Shown: positions 21,275-31,584 of the stretch, in pieces
Layout: each line of letters begins with the position of its first letter
Numbering within the stretch: the first letter of the stretch is position 1
Assembly (NCBI GenBank): GCA_004764695.1
Contig: SMSO01000031.1
Location: 8,804,761-8,868,760, forward strand
Length of the DNA: 64,000 bases
Direction: 5' to 3'
Source of the DNA: Schizochytrium sp. TIO01
Lineage: Eukaryota > Sar > Bigyra > Thraustochytrida > Thraustochytriidae
The notes under the pieces: generated by a model
Databases searched by the model: none
What the model was told of the DNA's origin: nothing
The model's input: only the letters and a program-made list of their open reading frames with translations
Position numbers and translations under genes: made by a program

Positions 21275-22144
21275 ATGGGGGTTGCAGACATCGTGGATCT
21301 AGTAGCCAAGGGGGAGGGGTGGCCTGCAAATGAAGAGGCTGCAAGCACTGCCTCGAGATCTCGTGCGTTGAGCACAGCTCTGGCGTACGCGCGGCTCTTC
21401 GCAACAAGGGATTTTGAGGCCAACAGCGAGGGGCTCTCCGCATCTGTGACAGCAGACTCAGTACAAAAGAATGACCAAGTTAACTCCCAGAACAATATTG
21501 AAAAGGCACCGGAACCTGCACCGATGAGCAAAAATGATGCATGTGAAGACGCGGATGGAAAGGATGGCGATGCAAACAGTACCTGCGTGCACATTGTTGG
21601 TGCTGACTTCGTAGAAGCAAATGACCAGGCGACGCAGGTATTTGAGGAATTCTCACGATGGCTGAAGGCGACTCAGGGTATAGATAAACTTAACGTGGTG
21701 CTTGTAGGACCCAATGTCCCACTTGCACTGGACGGGAGCGAGATGATAGACAAAGAGCTCGGTATCTCCGTGTATATGCGATCTTGCACATATGAAGAGA
21801 TGCTAGAGGCAAAGGATAAGGATGTCCCAAAGGCTGTTCTTGCCATGCTTTTCAATGCTGGAATTTGGGGCTACGATTCCTGGGCTGCAACCTTGTGTAC
21901 ATTAATGGACCTTGCCGTACCAACAGTGGTGACTTCATACAATGGCTGGGAGGCCGAGGATGATCAAGACAGTATCGAAGAAGCTCTGGAGGGCAAAGCA
22001 GTTGAGTGGCTCTGGGAACCTGAACAGAATCCGTTTGGGTCCAACATTCACCGCCCGGCTGGTGTCGAGAACCGCACTTGCGCGGATAACGCTTTCTGGC
22101 AATGCTTTCGACCAAAACAATTACAAAAGGTGAACCTGAAGTAG
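21275..22144 (+). CDS. MSS51 C-terminal-domain-like protein
   Basis: 289 aa, ATG start, with an in-frame stop 21 bp upstream. Residues about 107-275 match the C-terminal domain of the mitochondrial splicing suppressor 51 / ZMYND17 group: CVHIVGADF (107-115), LNVVLVGPNVP (about 139-149), AMLFNAGIWGYDSWAATLCTLMDLAVPTVVTSY split over about 186-217, and NPFGS followed by a Cys/Trp-containing tail. Proteins with this domain usually carry an N-terminal MYND zinc finger. Here the N-terminal 100 residues have no Cys/His cluster and look disordered (Asn/Ser/Asp-rich). In yeast MSS51 acts in COX1 translation, but that role depends on the whole protein and cannot be assumed here. Expression context: it stands alone between two repeat-rich deserts. 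Confidence 0.8.
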   Translation: MGVADIVDLVAKGEGWPANEEAASTASRSRALSTALAYARLFATRDFEANSEGLSASVTADSVQKNDQVNSQNNIEKAPEPAPMSKNDACEDADGKDGDANSTCVHIVGADFVEANDQATQVFEEFSRWLKATQGIDKLNVVLVGPNVPLALDGSEMIDKELGISVYMRSCTYEEMLEAKDKDVPKAVLAMLFNAGIWGYDSWAATLCTLMDLAVPTVVTSYNGWEAEDDQDSIEEALEGKAVEWLWEPEQNPFGSNIHRPAGVENRTCADNAFWQCFRPKQLQKVNLK

Positions 22145-22588
22145 TCTATGGTTAGGGTTTCTTCTCGCTTTATTTGTTTTTTGCGTATACCCGCTGAGAA
22201 AGACGTTTCCAGCAGATGAAATGATTTTTTTTTTTTTCAGAGGTATCCGTAATGGCGCAACCCCTTATCTAATTATGTAAACTGAACAATGACTATATAA
22301 CACCAGAGCTTATCTAGGGGAGAATGAGCGGATACTGGATATGGGCTCAAGAATGCGGCAGATTTTTCTGCTTCCCAGGCTATGACTAGCTTTTTAGACG
22401 AGCTCAAAGCTCTTTCGCAACGTATTTTATGTAGACGATTCCTTCCTTTAAAAGATATTTAGAAAACTCTGTTGAACGGTTAGTAATTGGATTCTTTGAG
22501 GCTCTGATTTGTTTAGATTACGTCTCAGGTAATCAAGCTAGCAAAGAACAATGTGTAAAGAACAATGTCGGCATGCCCAACCGCGTGG
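22145..22588. other. Spacer between the MSS51-C-like gene and the tRNA
   Basis: Contains the 3' UTR of the upstream gene and a T-run at 22226-22237. Nothing else recognised. Confidence 0.5.
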
Positions 22589-22596
22589 TATAAATA
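22589..22596 (+). promoter_or_regulatory. TATA-like element upstream of tRNA-Gly
   Basis: TATAAATA lies 33 bp before the first base of the tRNA gene, the spacing at which upstream TATA boxes assist RNA polymerase III in plants and some protists. The function is inferred from position. Confidence 0.5.
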
Positions 22597-22628
22597 CCTT
22601 GGTTCCGCTCTGCATTTCACGACGCAAT

Positions 22629-22722
22629 GCGCATGTCGTATATGGGTATTATCTTAGCCTTCCATCTACCAAATCGGTAGGCATGATAGCTGATGAAGGG
22701 GGTTCGAGTCCCTCCATGCGCT
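22629..22722 (+). tRNA. tRNA-Gly(UCC) with 23-nt anticodon-loop intron
   Basis: A complete cloverleaf can be folded by hand. Acceptor stem GCGCATG (22629-22635) pairs with CATGCGC (22715-22721), and the discriminator is T at 22722. T8, A14, G18-G19 and A21 are present in the D-arm, whose stem is weak. Anticodon stem TTAGC (22654-22658) pairs with GCTGA (22689-22693). The loop CTTCCA|A has anticodon TCC at 22661-22663. A 23-nt intron (22665-22687) sits directly after position 37, the canonical site, and contains its own CTACC/GGTAG hairpin. The variable loop is TGAA, and the T-arm GGGGG-TTCGAGT-CCCTC contains a perfect B box. Mature length is 71 nt, usual for tRNA-Gly. CCA is not encoded. Confidence 0.93.
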
Positions 22723-22727
22723 CATAA

Positions 22728-22733
22728 TTTTTT
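22728..22733 (+). terminator. Pol III T-run terminator
   Basis: TTTTTT begins 6 bp after the tRNA, as expected of a polymerase III terminator. Confidence 0.85.
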
Positions 22734-24341
22734 CCTTTTGCAGTTAATATTTTTTTTTGGTTATTCTGTTCTCCATCATGTCTTTAGATACGTCCGTCTA
22801 TGTCTATATAAGGGTTGATAGGAGTAGTTTTCAAAACAGAAATACTTTTTTGGAAGAAAAAAATCCTGTCTAAATTCTAGTTCTAATTCTCTTTTCTTTC
22901 TTTTTTTAATAATTTTTAATTTTAATTAAAAATATATATATATAATTTTAATTTAAAAAAACTTAAAAAATAATAATTTTAAAATAGAAAATAATATAAA
23001 GGTATTCGTTTTTAAAATTTTGCTTCCAAGGCGAACCTCCGTTGAGTTGCATTGTGAGCGAAATGACCTCTATTTCGACGCTCCTTTCTAAATTGCAGTG
23101 AAGTCTGCAAACACACACACACACACACACGAAGCTTTCTCATGATTATCTGGAGCTCTTCTTGTTGCGCAATGGCCGACCCAGATCTGCGTCGACTTTT
23201 TGCTGTCTCATATCACAGGTACGCTAGTTAGAGAGTAACAAACACCCTGCTCCTTCGACTATTGCAGCCAGTTTGTTTGTTGTGGTATCAGAAGCCATGT
23301 ATCTTGTCAGCAGTGCTTGATTTAATTACGCTCAAGGTATTTATTTATTGCTTTGTGAGAGCGCGAAGGTTTGCCTGCACCTCGCAACTTGACCCCAAAT
23401 GACTCTTGAAGTGCTAGTATGATATCAACTCTTTCCAAACTGTGTAAGAACCTTCGAACAGAAAACAGGCGATAAATCAACTGACCGAATTTCCCCTTCA
23501 GAAGTTAAGAGTTCTTCCAAACTGGTTCTCCCAGGTGTCTGTTTATCAAGGGCCTGGTGTCGTACCCAAATTCGAAGGAAGACGATAAGAATGCCATCTT
23601 TGCCGACTGGAAGCCTTTGCAAGAGTCCGTCCAGCTTGTGAGTTTCATGCTATCCAGAAACAGTAGCTTTTGCTGTTTTTTAATTAAAGTTTGTCCGCCT
23701 AAGTGTATGTTTGAACCGGTCATTTCATCAAGATATGTTTTTAGCTCTGTATAATAATGACACTTCGTGTTCGAAAGTGCTTGCAGAATTTCTCGCGACG
23801 TATGGGTTGACCTGATAGGCTGGCACAGGCAGGGCATCGCGCTAGTCGCAGAATGCTTGTCATTTGTAGATATGGCGCATAACTGAACGAAACGCCTGCT
23901 CGAGCTGGTCACATGCATCCCTGTCAATCCTTCTGCTTGAGTGAAATTTGATGTAGATAGATACCGTGCCACGCCAACTACCCCGATTGCAATCATAATC
24001 TTTGCGCAGAAGCTCTAAAATCCTACAGCCCCGGCAATAGCCATCATCACAGAAGGAATAACATCTGTATTTTTCTTTGCGATTACAGTAGTACACACCC
24101 CAAGAGTTCTTCTCAGGCTCTCAACCGCAAAGTGGGCGCTTCCTTTTCATATGAAGGCGTGCTTGTTGCTTTTAAAGACACAAGGTGCTTTCCCTTCCTG
24201 TGAACAAGACCTTCTGATCTCCCCGGTCGCTAGCTAGCTACCTGAGGTCTCTCTCTCGAGCCAGGCGCCGCGAGTGAGTGTGTCTCAGACCAGTCTAAGT
24301 GCTTATTGGCTCAAGTTCAACCATCTCGTCGAACCCCTCCC

Positions 24342-24405
24342 ACTGTAGCAAGCACTCGTTGTAGCACTCACTCGTTGTAGCACTCACTCGTTGTCGCACT
24401 CACTC
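24342..24405. repeat. Four 16-bp minisatellite units
   Basis: The unit GTTGTAGCACTCACTC is repeated four times with minor changes (the first copy is the most diverged), then decays into ACTC tetramers to about 24417. Confidence 0.85.
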
Positions 24406-26791
24406 ACTCACTCACTTACTGTCTGGTCCCACCCTCCCTCACGCTCGTTTCTCGTGCAATGAAAACACAAGCGGTGGATGCCAGACTTTTATTCTCGCGA
24501 CTTGAGCCGCGATGGTTCTGCCATTCGCCAACCCCATTCGTGTCCTCGATGTCCTCCTCGATGTCCTCCTCGATGTCCTCGATGTCCTCATCCATCAAAA
24601 ATTCATTCTTGTTACTCCATAATGCACGTTTCGTACTACAGCAGAAGTCTTCTGCTAATTGGCAGTTAGCCAGCACAACTTTTGGAAGCACTTTGCGAAC
24701 CTGGCGATCGATCTGCGACAATCAATCACTCTGTCTCACTGGCATCTCGAAGTTGACATCTCGAAGTTGGCCTCATCCATCCCTTGCACCCGCGGCCTCC
24801 AAGCTGCTGGTCGATGCCTGGGCGTGTGCCTGCCTGCCTGCCTGCCTGCCTGCCTCTGGACGCCAGCCAGTTCTTGTCGTGGGCCTCAGCGAGTGAGCTC
24901 ATCTTGATGAGCTCTTGCAGTGCTTCGCCGGGCTCGAAGCAGAAGTTTGTGCTTCTGCGATCAGCATCGTCTTTCTCGATATATACTTGCTTGTGCGTGT
25001 ACGTTTGTTCGTGTGTGTATGTGTGTCAACCTTCTGGTGGGGTGAACGGAAAACGTTTCGAGAGGGTTTTATTCATGCTCAACTCGAGGAGTTCTGGAGG
25101 ATTTGAGATCACCTCGGCGGGCTAGGAAACGGCCAGCCGGTCGCTTATGATGGAGGAGACCGACTCACTCGTTTGGCGATGGCTTCCTGGTTGCACGCGA
25201 GGGCCGGGTCTATCGTGATGGTTGTTTGTTTGTCTGTTTCGTTGGTTGTTGGGTTGGTTGGTTGGTTGGTTGGTTAGTTGTTCGTTTGGTGCTTGCATCA
25301 GCTCGACTTGTGCTCATGGTAGACTCGCAGGCAGCGAAGCAGGCAGCGAAGCAGAGAACGAGAGCAACAGTGAACGAGGAAATGGGCAGAAGTAGTGCAC
25401 GACCTCGAGCTGGCTGTCGGAGTGGCGGGAGTGCCTGAGCTGCAAAACATGGACACCAATGGTAGTTAGGTAGGTAGGTAGCTGAGCCGCAGAAATAACA
25501 AATGTAATTGTAATCCTGAAGAAGCCATGCGCTTACTTCACACCTTCGCTACGCTATGCTGTGATTGACTGCTCAACACATAGATTGTAAATCACGCTGG
25601 CTGACTGACTGAATGTCTTCTGCGACTGTCTCGCACACTATGGCAGCCACCACGAGCTGGTAGCGCTGCGGTTGGTTGGCAGGGCATCATCAATATTGTT
25701 CATGGTGACAAATCCTGATGATGGAACTCATCGTGCTCAAAAGAAAGCTGATCATGTGGGCAGCAGCGATGCTCTGTAACACTTTTCGCTTCGAAGCCAT
25801 TCCTCTGCCACGAACATAAATGGCTCGAGGTCGTCAAAATATCTTATTAATCTGTGCAAGTGGAGAAGCAGCTCGCCGTGGGCTGGCTAGTTGGCCGGCT
25901 TGGAAGACCCCCACTCACAGCGGTTTCACAGCCCACCACGCCCTACTTTTGCTCCTTCCGCAGAGATCTTCGAAATGGCACTTCACTTTGTTGAGGTCGC
26001 CAAGGTTCTTATCCATTCTAGTCCCGCCGCCGTGGCATATTTCCCAACACAGGTTTTGTGATTCCCATCATTTCTCAGATGTACGGCACATTCATCTACA
26101 CCTTGGTTCATCGTGAAAATTGACAGTCTCAACCGCAAATCTTTCGCAGCCTCGCGAGCGTATTGTTTGGCCTTCGTAAACAAGACTCCCTAAGCTCGAA
26201 ACCTGAAGCGCTTGAAGCAGATGTGCAGGAATGCAATTCGAGTGACTTTTGCTGACGGATCGAGACATGAGCAGACAGCAACGAAGCACTCATTTCAGAA
26301 GTCGCAAATGTCAAAACCAACGCGTGTAGTGCACATCGCAAGCCGCGCGCATTCATTTTACCGCCAAAGACCAATTATCGCAGAGCATGGAGGGGCTTGA
26401 CTTGCGAATCATTGATTTGATTTCCTGCCCTGGCAGCAGGTACCCTCGTGCTTGCGTTCTTTCTTTCTTGCGATCTGTTCCACCCAAACCCAAAGGAACA
26501 CCTACAAAAGGAAAGCGCGAACGAACGAACGAATGAATATGCTTTGGGAGTAACCACTTTGAGACCGACTCCGTCGCTGGCCGGCCAGCCAACCAGCCAA
26601 CCAGCAGCGCCAGCGGAAGGGCTCTTGCGGAGAGAACGGTACTGCACGCAACGGTGCCAGCCGGCTCGTACGCTTGCCGGTTTGCTGCCTGCCTGCCTGG
26701 CTTGCTTGCTTGCTTGCTTGCTTTGGCTGCGAAGTCTCGAGGCGAAGTCTGTTTTTGATGCAATGAGAAACGACGATTCTTTGCAATCTTT

Positions 26792-26823
<32 letters not shown>

Positions 26824-27299
26824 TTCATCTCATTTCATTTCTTTTCATCTCATTTGGCTCTCCCAGCTCTATAAGAGTCCTATCATAACTGTCTAAGAGA
26901 TGGGTAAAACTTTCTTTTAATTGGATTGTTATTACTTTTTACTATTATTATTATTTTATTTTAAATGAATAGCGCTCAAAAGTGATAGGCGGTCTGTAAG
27001 GAAGCTGTTTCTTTCTTTTAAAAAGTAAAAGCTATCGTGATGGAAAGGAAAGGAAAGGAAAGGAAAGGAAGCTTTCAAGAGAACCTGAGATGCCATGAAA
27101 CTCCGGCAAATCTGCGGAGACCGTGTGGAGAGAAAGCTATGCAAACAGACGGTTTGAGGCTGGCTGTTGCCCTTGAAGGTCCTCTGGATGGTTCGATTGG
27201 GTGCGTGGCAGGTCTCCTGAATTTAGGCTGGCTGGATACACTGGTGTTGCTGAAGATATTCAGTGATTGAAACCATGGAGTAGGATTGACGGAATGCCT

Positions 27300-27360
27300 T
27301 TTTAATTCAAGTTATTAATTATTAATTATTAATTATTAATTATTTTTAATTGAATTAAAA
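27300..27360. repeat. AT-rich inverted repeat around an ATTAATT array
   Basis: TTTTAATTCAA (27300-27310) is the exact inverse complement of TTGAATTAAAA (27350-27360). The space between is a tandem ATTAATT array. Confidence 0.8.
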
Positions 27361-28475
27361 GAACAGGATGAAACGAAGTGGAGAACCCAAGAACTCCAAG
27401 GCACAGCACGGAATCTGGTCACCGAAATTGACGCAAATGGAAACCCGATCGAGAGGCGTGTCTTTCAAGGTGGAGCTAGCGCTTGCGACGGGATCCTCGT
27501 GTGCATCTTGATCTCTCCATTCATGGCTTACTTACTGCACCGCACATCATTCTGTCGTCGATCTTGTGCAAAATTCGTGGAGTTAAGTATCTCAAGGACC
27601 GATGAAACCCCCAATCGTCTTTCACCTTTTTTCTTTTTTTCTTTTTTTCTTTTTTTTAAACGTTTCATAAAATTGTTTATATAGTAGTTATGTATAAAAA
27701 TCTATTTGCTTATTTCTATTTTCTTATTAAACAGTAAAAGTAAAATAACATCCGCTAGTCGTAAGGCATGCATAGCCACTACTACTACATCGACCTCTCT
27801 TTTCTATCTTGCAGTGAAACTATTTTTTATTTTATGTTATTTTATCTATAATAAGTGATAGTGTCTAACACCTCGATAGTAGTTGGAGTTCTTTATCTTC
27901 TTTATTGCAAATCTAAATCAAAGAAAGAACATAACATTTTCGACGTCCTGCCGTGGCAAAGGATAGTAGAGGCAAGAGGCACAAAGGAAAGTATCCAATT
28001 ACACCCCTGCGTTCTCATGGACGCTGTCCTATTCGCGAGGCCTGCCAGTGCTTCAGGCGCCCTCTGGGATGACCAAGCATTCTTAGAAAGCACTGAGCTA
28101 CATTCCCTTTTTCATAAAGTTAAAACCCAATATACCATCAAAACAAAAACTCCGCCTGTCGATAGTACTAAGGACCTGCTACCTAGTGCAGTATGTATGA
28201 GCATCGTGAAAACGTTTTAACTTTAATTTAGAAAAGGAAATAAAAACAAGTTTATGGGAAAAGAGTGGAAAGAAAGAGAGAACAAACAAATCAATTGAAT
28301 TGAGATTCCGATTGGCAGTCAAATCAATCCATTCCACAATCGACTTCGGAGACGACCAGCTTTGGCGCCTTCTTCGTCGTCGAGGCCAACTCCTGCTGCT
28401 CCCACTTCGTCCACACCAGGCTTGAGGCAGCCTTGGCTGCGCTCCGACCCGTTGTGACTCCCCTGCGCCCCTCGG

Positions 28476-30998
28476 ATGGGCAACTCCTCTTCTTCTGCTG
28501 CTTCTGCTCAGAAGCGAGGCAGCAGCGGCATGGCCGGCAGCAGGCGCAGCGTCGCGAGGTCGCGGCGCGGACTGCATCGCCGCAAGTCACCGGAGCTTAC
28601 CATTGATGACTTCTCCTGCGTAAAGGGCTTTCCGTCCAATATTGGAGAGGGAGGCTTCGGCCGCGTGCTCGCAATGGTGCGACGCGATGACCCAATGCGC
28701 CGCTTTGCGGTCAAGTGCATGAACAAGGCCAAAATTCTGCACAGGAAGCAGGTGGACAATGTGCTCAACGAGCTTGGAATCTTGCGTAGACTTGATCACT
28801 ACCCGTACCTTGTGAACCTCTTCTATGCCTTTCAAGATAGGAACAATGTCTATATGTGTACAGATCTCATGCTTGGAGGCACCCTGCAAAGAGCTCTGCG
28901 CAAATCTCCGAATGGCAACTTTAGCGATGAACCTGACCGCATCAGACTCTACGCAGCAGAACTGTCGCTCGCACTTCAATTCTTGCACGCCAATAACGTT
29001 GTGCACAGAGACATTAAGCCCGACAACGTCTTGCTCGACGCCAACGGCCACGTGCATATCACGGACTTCAATGTATCAATCTACGTGGAGCCAGGCCAAG
29101 AAGAATCTCAGAAACACAACGATGGGTGGGGAACAAGAGGGTACAGAGCACCTGAAGTATACCTTCGCACAGGAGCAGGGTTCATCTTTGCATGTGATTG
29201 GTGGAGCCTGGGATCCATGATCTATGAAATGTACACCGGACGCGTGCCATACACAAGGCAGCACAAAGATGAGCAGAGCTCAGATCTACTGCTAAGGATG
29301 AATGCCGAAAACGCGGATTTTTACCAAATCGAAAGCGAAATCACGCGTGACTTTTTGAGGAAAATGTTGAGATTTGACCCTGAATTGCGACTGGGATGCC
29401 AACATGGATCCAACAGCGAGGTCATGATTTTGGCACACCCGTTCTTTAATGGTACTGACTGGGACTCTCTTGAAAAGTATAGCAACCCCAATGATGTGGA
29501 AAGGGCTACGAGTGAAGGAAGTCGTACGACAGACAACTCTGACCATATCGAAGCACCTAACAGCGTTGCTGGAACGGAATCAATGTCCACCGTGCTTGGA
29601 GGACAAAATCTACCATCGCACGCAGGTACAGCAGCAATCATGGACGCACCTGCGTCGGGAAAACCGACCTTCACAGAGGGAAAGTCTGTAAGAGCCTCCG
29701 GACCACGCGATATTCGAGAGTACATGGATAACTTCGATCACTCTCTTGACCAGAAAGAGAAACTTCGTATTTTGCAGCGGAATATGGGCATCTTGGGACT
29801 TAACGGTTTTGAGAATATTGAAGATGACGAGAACCAATTCCCGGCGCTCACACCCGAGCAACAGCAACTCTTCAAAGATTGGCAGTTCAATGTGGACTTT
29901 AAACTCGAGCAGCTGCAGATGCCGCAATTTACCCTGCTGCAGACGGTCTCGTCTATGAGTCCGCTCGAGATCAAATCGTGGGTCGGCACGAGCAAACCTG
30001 AATCGATTCGTGCGCTGTGCTCAGAAATGAAATCTTACAGAGAACAGGCAATGAAAGAAAACTTTGATCACGTCATGGCAGAAATGAGAATAGATCGTCT
30101 GATTGAAGAGAATCTTCGACTCACACGTCGCATCGCACAACTAGAGCAACGGGCCGGCATCCGCCAGACTCAGGATGACCCCCTGAATGACACAGAATTA
30201 GGATTTCAGCCTACATCGCTTACACGTAAGTCTTCACGCTCGTCACGGGCATCTATGGCTGCCGCAGAAATTGGAGTCAGTATCCCTGACTCTCATTACC
30301 CGCCTACTGAGCGTCAGAGGTCAATGGGCTCCACCGGTGCTGCATCCACGACTTCTGCAGTACCTGTTTCAGCAGTGCGCCCCGTGTCCAACGCCTACCC
30401 AGTGTCTCCGGTATCTGCATTTAACAACCAGCAACAACAAATGCAGCAGCAACAACAAGATGCCACACCCACTGCAGAGTCCTCTGTAGTTCTTTTTCAT
30501 GCGGGATCAGACGGTGATGCAAACTCGGATGATGACGACATTGACGACATTGACAAGAACGAAGCGATGCCCCCTATCCCACCAAAATCTGCTGCTGCTC
30601 TGCAACGCAGCCGGGAATCGCAAGGTCTGGAACCCGACGACGAGAAGGATTATGAAGGTAACGAAGATGCCGAGAACACATCACCGCAGCCTTTCCCCGT
30701 CTCGTCGACACCTGGCAGATCGCCTATGAAGCAGGCTGTTGCTGATGCGAAAGTATCTCTTCGTAGCAAGAATGGCGTTGGTGAAGATGATGATGATGCT
30801 ACATTTTTTGAGGACCCCAACCACTTTATTGATGTCTCGTCATCTGGAAACAAAAAGAATAATACCCTCAAGCAGCCTTTACCAACAGCCTTGAAAAAGA
30901 AGCCCGTGTCTGTGAACAGTAGTGATGAAGTTAATGAAGAATCACCTCCCTTGGACGAGCAAAATTCCGCAGCGGCCGCGCCAACGATGTCCTCATAG
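28476..30998 (+). CDS. STK32: STK32 (YANK)-like AGC protein kinase with coiled-coil and low-complexity tail
   Basis: 840 aa, ATG start, intronless. The kinase domain spans about 46-335: glycine loop GEGGFG (57-62), catalytic Lys80 (FAVKCMNK), Glu99, HRDIKPDN (177-184), DFN at 197-199 in place of DFG, GTRGYRAPE (219-227) and DWWSLGSMIYEM (241-252). The DFN motif, with HITDFNVSIYV around it, is a hallmark of the YANK/STK32 kinases, so it does not indicate loss of activity. The start MGNSSSS is a good N-myristoylation signal, suggesting membrane attachment. Residues about 410-570 are charged and helical, with a coiled coil around IDRLIEENLRLTRRIAQLEQRA. The tail is Ser/Gln/Asp-rich, with QQQ runs (about 650-665) and acidic clusters. 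The tail is far longer than in animal STK32 proteins (about 400 aa). Target unknown. Convergent with the MORN gene. Confidence 0.93.
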   Translation: MGNSSSSAASAQKRGSSGMAGSRRSVARSRRGLHRRKSPELTIDDFSCVKGFPSNIGEGGFGRVLAMVRRDDPMRRFAVKCMNKAKILHRKQVDNVLNELGILRRLDHYPYLVNLFYAFQDRNNVYMCTDLMLGGTLQRALRKSPNGNFSDEPDRIRLYAAELSLALQFLHANNVVHRDIKPDNVLLDANGHVHITDFNVSIYVEPGQEESQKHNDGWGTRGYRAPEVYLRTGAGFIFACDWWSLGSMIYEMYTGRVPYTRQHKDEQSSDLLLRMNAENADFYQIESEITRDFLRKMLRFDPELRLGCQHGSNSEVMILAHPFFNGTDWDSLEKYSNPNDVERATSEGSRTTDNSDHIEAPNSVAGTESMSTVLGGQNLPSHAGTAAIMDAPASGKPTFTEGKSVRASGPRDIREYMDNFDHSLDQKEKLRILQRNMGILGLNGFENIEDDENQFPALTPEQQQLFKDWQFNVDFKLEQLQMPQFTLLQTVSSMSPLEIKSWVGTSKPESIRALCSEMKSYREQAMKENFDHVMAEMRIDRLIEENLRLTRRIAQLEQRAGIRQTQDDPLNDTELGFQPTSLTRKSSRSSRASMAAAEIGVSIPDSHYPPTERQRSMGSTGAASTTSAVPVSAVRPVSNAYPVSPVSAFNNQQQQMQQQQQDATPTAESSVVLFHAGSDGDANSDDDDIDDIDKNEAMPPIPPKSAAALQRSRESQGLEPDDEKDYEGNEDAENTSPQPFPVSSTPGRSPMKQAVADAKVSLRSKNGVGEDDDDATFFEDPNHFIDVSSSGNKKNNTLKQPLPTALKKKPVSVNSSDEVNEESPPLDEQNSAAAAPTMSS

Positions 30999-31584
30999 CC
31001 TCCTCCAAGGAGTATAGTATCTGACATAATGGGCTCTCGACTGTCGATTTACATGTTGAAGACAGTGTAAGCTCTTCTCATAGACGTTAGAAAAATTCAT
31101 GTGCCCGCATGAATTATTACGTGAGTTTCACGCTTCTTCTTCCTTCTTTTTTTGGTCTTATTCGTCATCTGTCTGGCATGATTTTTCATTTGCAAAGAGA
31201 CAGAATTCACTGCATCGAAGCAAAGTTGATCTGCTTCAAGTAAGTCGGCAACCACAAGTAGACAATATACACAAAATTCCTGCATTTTTCAACATTTTAG
31301 TATGTAGAGGTGCATATAGCTATATCCTAAACGATCACAACGACGAGCCCATTTACCAAACCATTTCGTTCATACATGCTAGTAAATAAATACTTTCGTC
31401 ACGCTGCGTCTTGTTTGCGATTCAATTTAATAAAAAAAATAAGATAAGAAGAAAGCCTGTGTAACTTGTAGGTCTGGAATCTACTTCCATGGCATCTGTG
31501 AAGTACTGACAACGCACTAGCAGCGGCAAACCGACTGAGTAAATAAATCAACGGCCTATTTTGAAATTCTTTTCTTAATTACAT
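30999..31584. other. Convergent 3' intergenic region
   Basis: AT-rich spacer between the kinase and MORN genes, with no coding frame recognised. It contains several AATAAA/TTTATT-like hexamers on both strands. Confidence 0.5.

Larger units (their letters stand above)
22734..28475. other. 5.7-kb gene desert with many micro- and minisatellites
   Basis: No gene recognised on either strand. Most frames lack an ATG or overlap equally long antisense frames. Repeats: an AT-only stretch (about 22910-23010), (AC)n at 23109-23131, a 16-bp minisatellite (24342-24405), GATGTCCTC units (24543-24596), (TGCC)n (24827-24855), (GGTT)n (25252-25275), (TTTC)n (26789-26826), (GGAAA)n (27041-27069), an ATTAATT array in a hairpin (27300-27360) and (TTTTTTC)n (about 27625-27660). 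The kinase promoter should lie at the right end. Confidence 0.6.

Noticed and set aside
23505-23996. 163-aa minus-strand ATG frame
   Set aside because: No recognisable motif, no conserved composition, and it lies in a repeat-rich desert with antisense frames. Probably chance.
24342-24405. CRISPR-like array
   Set aside because: The units are directly adjacent with no spacers, and the genome is eukaryotic.
24416-24721. Acidic EDIEEDIEED protein on the minus strand
   Set aside because: Its only pattern comes from the GATGTCCTC minisatellite. No other support.
27190-27215. Possible second tRNA B box (GGTTCGATTGG)
   Set aside because: It lacks the final CC of the B box, and no acceptor or anticodon stem can be paired around it.
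28476-30998. Kinase considered a pseudokinase because DFG is DFN
   Set aside because: DFN is normal for the STK32/YANK family, and all other catalytic residues are present.
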